Of a DNA stretch of 34,242 nucleotides, positions 30,356-34,242 are shown piece by piece (the first letter of the stretch is position 1; every line of letters begins with the position of its first letter). The stretch lies in assembly GCA_030065855.1 (NCBI GenBank), contig JASJCT010000089.1, forward strand, positions 1 to 34,242. Direction: 5' to 3'. Source of the DNA: Myxococcota bacterium (lineage in GTDB: Bacteria > Myxococcota_A > Polyangia > JAAYKL01). Both the position numbers and the translations under genes were made by a program. Under the pieces are notes generated by a model. It did not search any database. It worked only from the letters and a program-made list of their open reading frames with translations, and had not been told where the DNA came from.

Positions 30356-32644
30356 GTGTTGATTGCCGTTGGCTTGCTTGGGTGCGACGGCGATGGATAC
30401 GAAATCGACCTTGAGACCCGGGCCGCGGGTCAGGATTTCAATAAAAATGGGGGCGAGCGTTTACAATCGGGTGAAGTACAAGCCGAGGGCGTAGCGACTG
30501 AAGAGGGCGAGGCGTCCCCACTGGCAAGCATACCGGCCCAGAGAGTACAAATTGCGCCTTTACCCGGGGCAATCTCCCACCAAATAGCAGCCCTTCCTGC
30601 GGCTGGGTCCGATCCGTCAGAACCGGCTGCGCTGACGCCCTTGCAGGCAGATGAGGCCGCGCCCAAAGACGAGGTGGAGATCACCTGGGACAAGCTGAGC
30701 GATAGCGCGGATGAGACCGTCAGTCACCTGAAGTTCACCGTAACCAACTGGAGCGAGACCCGGCCGGCACGGCGCACCATCGCCTTCAAGCTCAACTGCG
30801 ACGGGCTGATGGACAAGAGCATTGTGCTCGACCTGGGAAGCTACGAATTCCAACCAAATGAGCGTCGAAAGTTCAAGGTAGACGTGACCCAATTGCCGCT
30901 CCAGAGTTTTTCCAATGTGCTGCAGGCGGGCATCGACGTTGAGATCACAGATTGGCGCCTGACAGACGAGCTGGGCGTGGACCCCCATCAGAGCTCGGAG
31001 ATGAGCCAGGGGATTTATTACATTTTTACACCAGACTACAAAAAGGCGGCTTTTTTTAACGAAGCCGTGCTGATGCGGGAATTCGGCGGTCAGCTGTTCG
31101 AGATACCCGCAGCCGGGCAAATTGAGCGGTCCAAGTCCGACCCCATCGTGCTGGGCCGGATAAGGGAGCAAGACACGCGCGGGTTTAAGGAGGTGTTGTC
31201 TTCGGATCCGTCATATACCGTACAAGCCGAAGACGGCGATGCGCCCCACGGCCTGGTGGGCGCTGGCATTTCTGAGGAAGTAGCGGATGAAAACGGCCTG
31301 ACATGGGATGTGACCTACGTAGACGGTGAACGGGTGCTAGTACCTCAACAAGAAGTTGAAGGGACTCGGGATAGTGGGTACTGGTTTTCTGTCAATATCT
31401 GCGCCCGACTGAAGGTCAAGTTCAATGATTCCGGTCTGGATACGGGAGGTTTTGGCGCGGACGGGCCCAAAGAAGACATATTCACGAACACGGACTGGGC
31501 CTACCAGTCGATTCCCCACGGTCGGTATAAAATCGAAGTATGGAAAAATGGGCAGTGGCAGACAAAGAAATTCTCAACGCTAAACAGCAGCGGGTGTACA
31601 GGAACGGTGTCATTAAGGAATGAGTTTTCCTCAACTTGGAGATTCAAGCTGTATTCGTGGTTTTATCGCAGCAGCAGTCGGTTTATCCGGGTGATGAGCT
31701 ATAAGAACGCAGACTGGGATGATACGCATCTGGATGTATGGTACACCAATTTCACCGTACCTTATAATGGCGGCAGTTTGGGAACCATATATGCGGATCG
31801 TGGTGGTAGCTTTTTCGATTGGGAACAGTTCGTCACCGTGGCGGCATCGCGATTTATAAAGATGGCCAATACGCTAGGGATTCCCGATGACTACACGCTA
31901 AGGATAAGGGAAGTTGACGGTCCTAGATGCACATTCACAGGCGGCATCGCCTATCCCGACGAAGGGCGGGTCAACCTGACCGATGGGTGCGCCAAAAAGA
32001 AGTACCTTATTGGTCACGAGATAGGCCACGCCCTCGGGGCAGCCAAGGCTTACAATCTAAGGGGGCAGTCCGGCGACTATGGATTGGGGGATTGGCGGAC
32101 ATTGTGCAATTGCACGGACTTGTCCGGGGATGACCCAGACGAGTTTACCCACTGCTTGCAGAGCAAGGAACAGGTAAGAGCGGCGGAATCCGAAGGGTGG
32201 GGGCATTTTATCTCGACGGCGGCGTACAATCACAGGAGCGGGGACAGCGGTATTTTCGGTTATTACAAGCATATGAAGGTGCCCATGGGACCGTTTATCG
32301 TGGAGTGGCAGAATCCGATTCGGGTGGTGACCGCCAACAGCAGCGGCCCGAGGTACCAGCGACACATGGAGACCTATTGCTACACGTCCGGCCAATCCGC
32401 CGAAAAGCACTACGGTGTGGAATGGGATTGGCTCCACTTCTTCTGGAACCTGTGGCACAACGGCAGTTATCGTCTGGACGTGGACGAGATCCGGGAGTTG
32501 TTTCCCACAGATAGCCAAAACGACATGATCTCTCCATACTACTACGGAAGCATCGAAGACCGGGCGTATGATGAGTTGTCGACGTCAGAGTTTAATAATT
32601 TTACTGAGAAGGCACACGATGCCCGTATCGAGCTTGAGTGGTAG
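30356..32644 (+). CDS. HExxH metalloprotease-like lipoprotein, main frame (phase-variable, shown OFF)
   Basis: The main open frame encodes 762 residues from GTG 30356, but that start falls inside the hydrophobic core of a signal peptide and lacks both a ribosome site and positive charges. The natural start is ATG 30282, currently out of frame by the AAGAG tract. The lipobox GLLGC is followed by DGDGYEID. A Pro/Ala-rich linker leads to beta-rich domains. The zinc motif HEIGHALG is at about 554-561 (GTG numbering), embedded in KKYLIGHEIGHALGAAKAY, typical of zincin peptidases. Several paired Cys in the C-terminal half suit an extracytoplasmic protein. Restart at GTG 30356, three bases after the leader stop, could give weak expression. 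An assembly error in the tract is also possible. Confidence 0.8.
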   Translation: MLIAVGLLGCDGDGYEIDLETRAAGQDFNKNGGERLQSGEVQAEGVATEEGEASPLASIPAQRVQIAPLPGAISHQIAALPAAGSDPSEPAALTPLQADEAAPKDEVEITWDKLSDSADETVSHLKFTVTNWSETRPARRTIAFKLNCDGLMDKSIVLDLGSYEFQPNERRKFKVDVTQLPLQSFSNVLQAGIDVEITDWRLTDELGVDPHQSSEMSQGIYYIFTPDYKKAAFFNEAVLMREFGGQLFEIPAAGQIERSKSDPIVLGRIREQDTRGFKEVLSSDPSYTVQAEDGDAPHGLVGAGISEEVADENGLTWDVTYVDGERVLVPQQEVEGTRDSGYWFSVNICARLKVKFNDSGLDTGGFGADGPKEDIFTNTDWAYQSIPHGRYKIEVWKNGQWQTKKFSTLNSSGCTGTVSLRNEFSSTWRFKLYSWFYRSSSRFIRVMSYKNADWDDTHLDVWYTNFTVPYNGGSLGTIYADRGGSFFDWEQFVTVAASRFIKMANTLGIPDDYTLRIREVDGPRCTFTGGIAYPDEGRVNLTDGCAKKKYLIGHEIGHALGAAKAYNLRGQSGDYGLGDWRTLCNCTDLSGDDPDEFTHCLQSKEQVRAAESEGWGHFISTAAYNHRSGDSGIFGYYKHMKVPMGPFIVEWQNPIRVVTANSSGPRYQRHMETYCYTSGQSAEKHYGVEWDWLHFFWNLWHNGSYRLDVDEIRELFPTDSQNDMISPYYYGSIEDRAYDELSTSEFNNFTEKAHDARIELEW

Positions 32645-32661
32645 CTATTAAGAGTGCAATA

Positions 32662-33732
32662 ATGAATTTATACTGGAAATTTGCAATGCTACTTGTGCTC
32701 GTTTTTGCCTGGTGCGCCTGCGGGAGAGAGAATAAGCCGCCTGTGATAACGGAAAACCCGATAAAAGACCCGAAATATTGGAGTGAGATAACCGCTGGGA
32801 CATTCATGCTGGGGTCACCGGAGACCGAGCCGTGTCGAGCCCCGGTCGGAGAGATTCAAGTGGAAGTGACCCTGACCCACCCGTTTATGATCAAAAAGAC
32901 CGAGGTGACCCAGGGGGAGTGGGAGGCGGTCGGGTTTCCCAACCCAGAGCCGAGAAAAGACCCCAACCTGCCCTTTGCCACGGCCAACTGGTTCGAGGCC
33001 CTTGCCTTTTGCAACCGGCTGTCCGAACTGGACGGGTTGGAGACCTGCTACGATTTATCGAGCTGCGAAGGAACGGTTGGTGGAGGCTGTCCGGGTTTCA
33101 TTGAAGAGAATGGCGATTGGATGTGCGCCCACGGAGGGAAAAAAGATCCTGGAAATGTTTATATCTGCACGGAAAACGTGAGAAAATTCGAGGCCCATCC
33201 ATACGAATGTCCGGGGTATCGATTGCCCACCCGAGCGGAATGGGAATATGCGGCCAGGGCAGGAACTACGACCGCGACCTATAACGGCGATGTCCTGACA
33301 AGCGATGTAGACTGCGTCAAAGATGCTACAAGTGAGCCGATCGCCTGGTATTGCAACAATTCCGACCACAAATCCCATCCAGTGGGTCAAAAGCAGCCCA
33401 ATGCCTGGGGATTGTACGACGTTCTCGGCAACGTTTATGAATGGTCGGATGACATCGCCACCGGTTGGAACCTGGCGTATAATGAACTGAAGGCCGGATG
33501 GAATCCGGAAAACACAGAGGACCACCTGACCGATCCCGTGGGCGCCCCCTATGGCGTGAATGACAATCGTGCCGTTCACGGTGGATCATACAGCATGGAA
33601 GGGTGTAATTGTCGCGCGGCTGGTCTTCTAAGCATTCCCGAAGATATGCGCATCGCTCTCGTCGGCTTTCGCCCGGTCCGAACCATCGCCTCACCGTCCG
33701 ACGCCGGTCCTGGCCCGGATGGCGGGAAGTAA
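32662..33732 (+). CDS. SUMF1/formylglycine-generating-enzyme-like lipoprotein
   Basis: A 356-aa protein from ATG 32662 (GTG 32638 overlaps the previous gene and would add eight residues). The hydrophobic start ends in a lipobox-like WCAC. The FGE-sulfatase fold is shown by AGTFMLGSPE, VTQGEWEAV, WFEALAFCNRLSEL, YRLPTRAEWEYAARAGT, WGLYDVLGNVYEWSDD and a closing GFRPVRT. In catalytic FGE two Cys bind copper in GGSYxCxxxxCR; here the segment is GGSYSMEGCNCR, so the first Cys is Met and only the second is kept. A non-catalytic, carbohydrate- or protein-binding surface role is more likely. It follows the metalloprotease-like gene closely, so polarity from that gene's OFF state may reduce its expression. 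Confidence 0.85.
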   Translation: MNLYWKFAMLLVLVFAWCACGRENKPPVITENPIKDPKYWSEITAGTFMLGSPETEPCRAPVGEIQVEVTLTHPFMIKKTEVTQGEWEAVGFPNPEPRKDPNLPFATANWFEALAFCNRLSELDGLETCYDLSSCEGTVGGGCPGFIEENGDWMCAHGGKKDPGNVYICTENVRKFEAHPYECPGYRLPTRAEWEYAARAGTTTATYNGDVLTSDVDCVKDATSEPIAWYCNNSDHKSHPVGQKQPNAWGLYDVLGNVYEWSDDIATGWNLAYNELKAGWNPENTEDHLTDPVGAPYGVNDNRAVHGGSYSMEGCNCRAAGLLSIPEDMRIALVGFRPVRTIASPSDAGPGPDGGK

Positions 33733-33742
33733 CTGTCTCCGT

Positions 33743-33761
33743 CCACAGTGGCCCACTGTGG
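33743..33761 (+). terminator. Hairpin after the SUMF1-like gene
   Basis: CCACAGTG (33743-33750) and CACTGTGG (33754-33761) form a perfect 8-bp stem with a three-base loop, 10 bases after the stop. There is no T-run, so it may be a 3'-end structure or a Rho-aided terminator. Confidence 0.45.
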
Positions 33762-33922
33762 CACGATTGAATGCCTCAATTCAAATTTCAAACTAATAAT
33801 TTCAGTATGTTACAGTGCGTCTCGTCTTGGCATCCAACTTGCTAATTTTACTATTGAGACTACAAGGAATGGAATGGGATCCCTTGTGGAAATATTGATT
33901 TGCAGATGTAGGAGGGAAAAAG

Positions 33923-34120
33923 ATGATAGGTGTTTTAATACAACGAATGAGAATGGGGCCAGCATTGCATCTCTATGCGGCCTTTGTTTGTGCGGTTTTG
34001 TTTTGCGCATGCGAAGATAATGCTGGCTCTGCTTCTGACACAAGCGGAAGCCTCGCATGGGCCAAAAATGCAGGTGGGGGCGCGAACGAGACAGAGGAAC
34101 ACAGTAGAGATATTATATAG
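33923..34120 (+). CDS. Short lipoprotein, probably a truncated SBBP-repeat protein
   Basis: A 65-aa product with a perfect AGGAGG site (33910-33915) before ATG 33923. The signal LHLYAAFVCAVLFCAC ends in a lipobox-like FCAC. The mature part has only about 33 residues, including SGSLAWAKNAGGGANETEE, which resembles the start of SBBP (beta-propeller) repeats (WAKsAGG). Such proteins usually run to several hundred residues, so this one appears cut short at TAG 34118. Sequence after the stop does not resume the repeat in any frame I read. Confidence 0.5.
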   Translation: MIGVLIQRMRMGPALHLYAAFVCAVLFCACEDNAGSASDTSGSLAWAKNAGGGANETEEHSRDII

Positions 34121-34147
34121 CCGCGCATAAATAAACCGACTTATGGC

Positions 34148-34242
34148 CTAAAAAAAGGGACGAAGGAGTCCAGCGATTCTTTTGGGTTCTTTCTTGATTA
34201 CGTCGAACGTTTCGAACAGTGAGCTGCAGAGTTCTTTGGGGG
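34148..34242 (-). CDS. Possible C-terminal end of a gene entering from the right
   Basis: On the minus strand a frame open from the window edge ends at a stop (complement of 34148-34150) and reads KELCSSLFETFDVIKKEPKR then IAGLLRPFF. The composition looks like protein, but 30 codons could be open by chance and I do not recognise it. If real, it faces the truncated lipoprotein gene and could mark the insertion that shortened it. Confidence 0.3.
   Translation of the reverse strand, partial: PKELCSSLFETFDVIKKEPKRIAGLLRPFF

Noticed and set aside
30356..30400. GTG 30356 as the normal start of the metalloprotease-like lipoprotein
   Set aside because: It has no ribosome site and begins inside the hydrophobic core without the positive n-region; ATG 30282 has both but is out of frame.

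Overview
The window reads as chromosomal DNA of a GC-moderate Gram-negative bacterium. Many exported proteins carry lipoprotein-type signal peptides, a cmk-rpsA pair is present, and there are SUMF1-type, ankyrin and HExxH surface proteins. A large-genome deltaproteobacterial or myxococcal-type lineage would fit, but that placement is an inference and no rRNA or tRNA is present to test it.

Layout. The left edge holds the start of a probable transposase (minus strand) and a palindromic dispersed repeat. Next is an exported protein of about 22 ankyrin repeats (minus). From 3031 to 9877 a plus-strand run encodes an M19 dipeptidase-like protein, a Na+/solute symporter, a lipoprotein, cytidylate kinase and ribosomal protein S1. 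After a hairpin-rich element come an S9 prolyl-oligopeptidase lipoprotein, a zinc alcohol dehydrogenase and a stand-alone copy of the helical domain of hybrid-cluster protein. A second repeat block precedes an RND/MMPL exporter overlapping two OppD/OppF-type ATPases that have no permease nearby.

The most unusual region is 18996-29986: ten tightly packed, mostly overlapping genes on one strand. In order they encode a free subtilisin-propeptide-like protein, a subtilase without signal peptide, an SCP2-like lipid-binding protein, a long-chain-type polyprenyl diphosphate synthase, a geranylgeranyl-reductase flavoprotein fused to a degenerate prenyl-synthase domain, a fatty acyl-AMP ligase, three proteins I cannot assign (198, 551 and 455 aa), and an acyl carrier protein. 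None shows a signal peptide. The set combines isoprenoid chain making and reduction, fatty-acid activation and carrier loading, lipid binding and regulated proteolysis. I know of no described pathway with this composition, and its product is unknown.

The right end (30282-34120) is a series of lipoprotein genes. The first, an HExxH metalloprotease-like protein, has a pentanucleotide tract (AAGAG)7 inside its signal-peptide codons. In the present state the frame is broken; losing one unit would restore a complete lipoprotein signal peptide. This has the hallmarks of a phase-variable gene. It is followed by a SUMF1-like lipoprotein and a short, apparently truncated lipoprotein.
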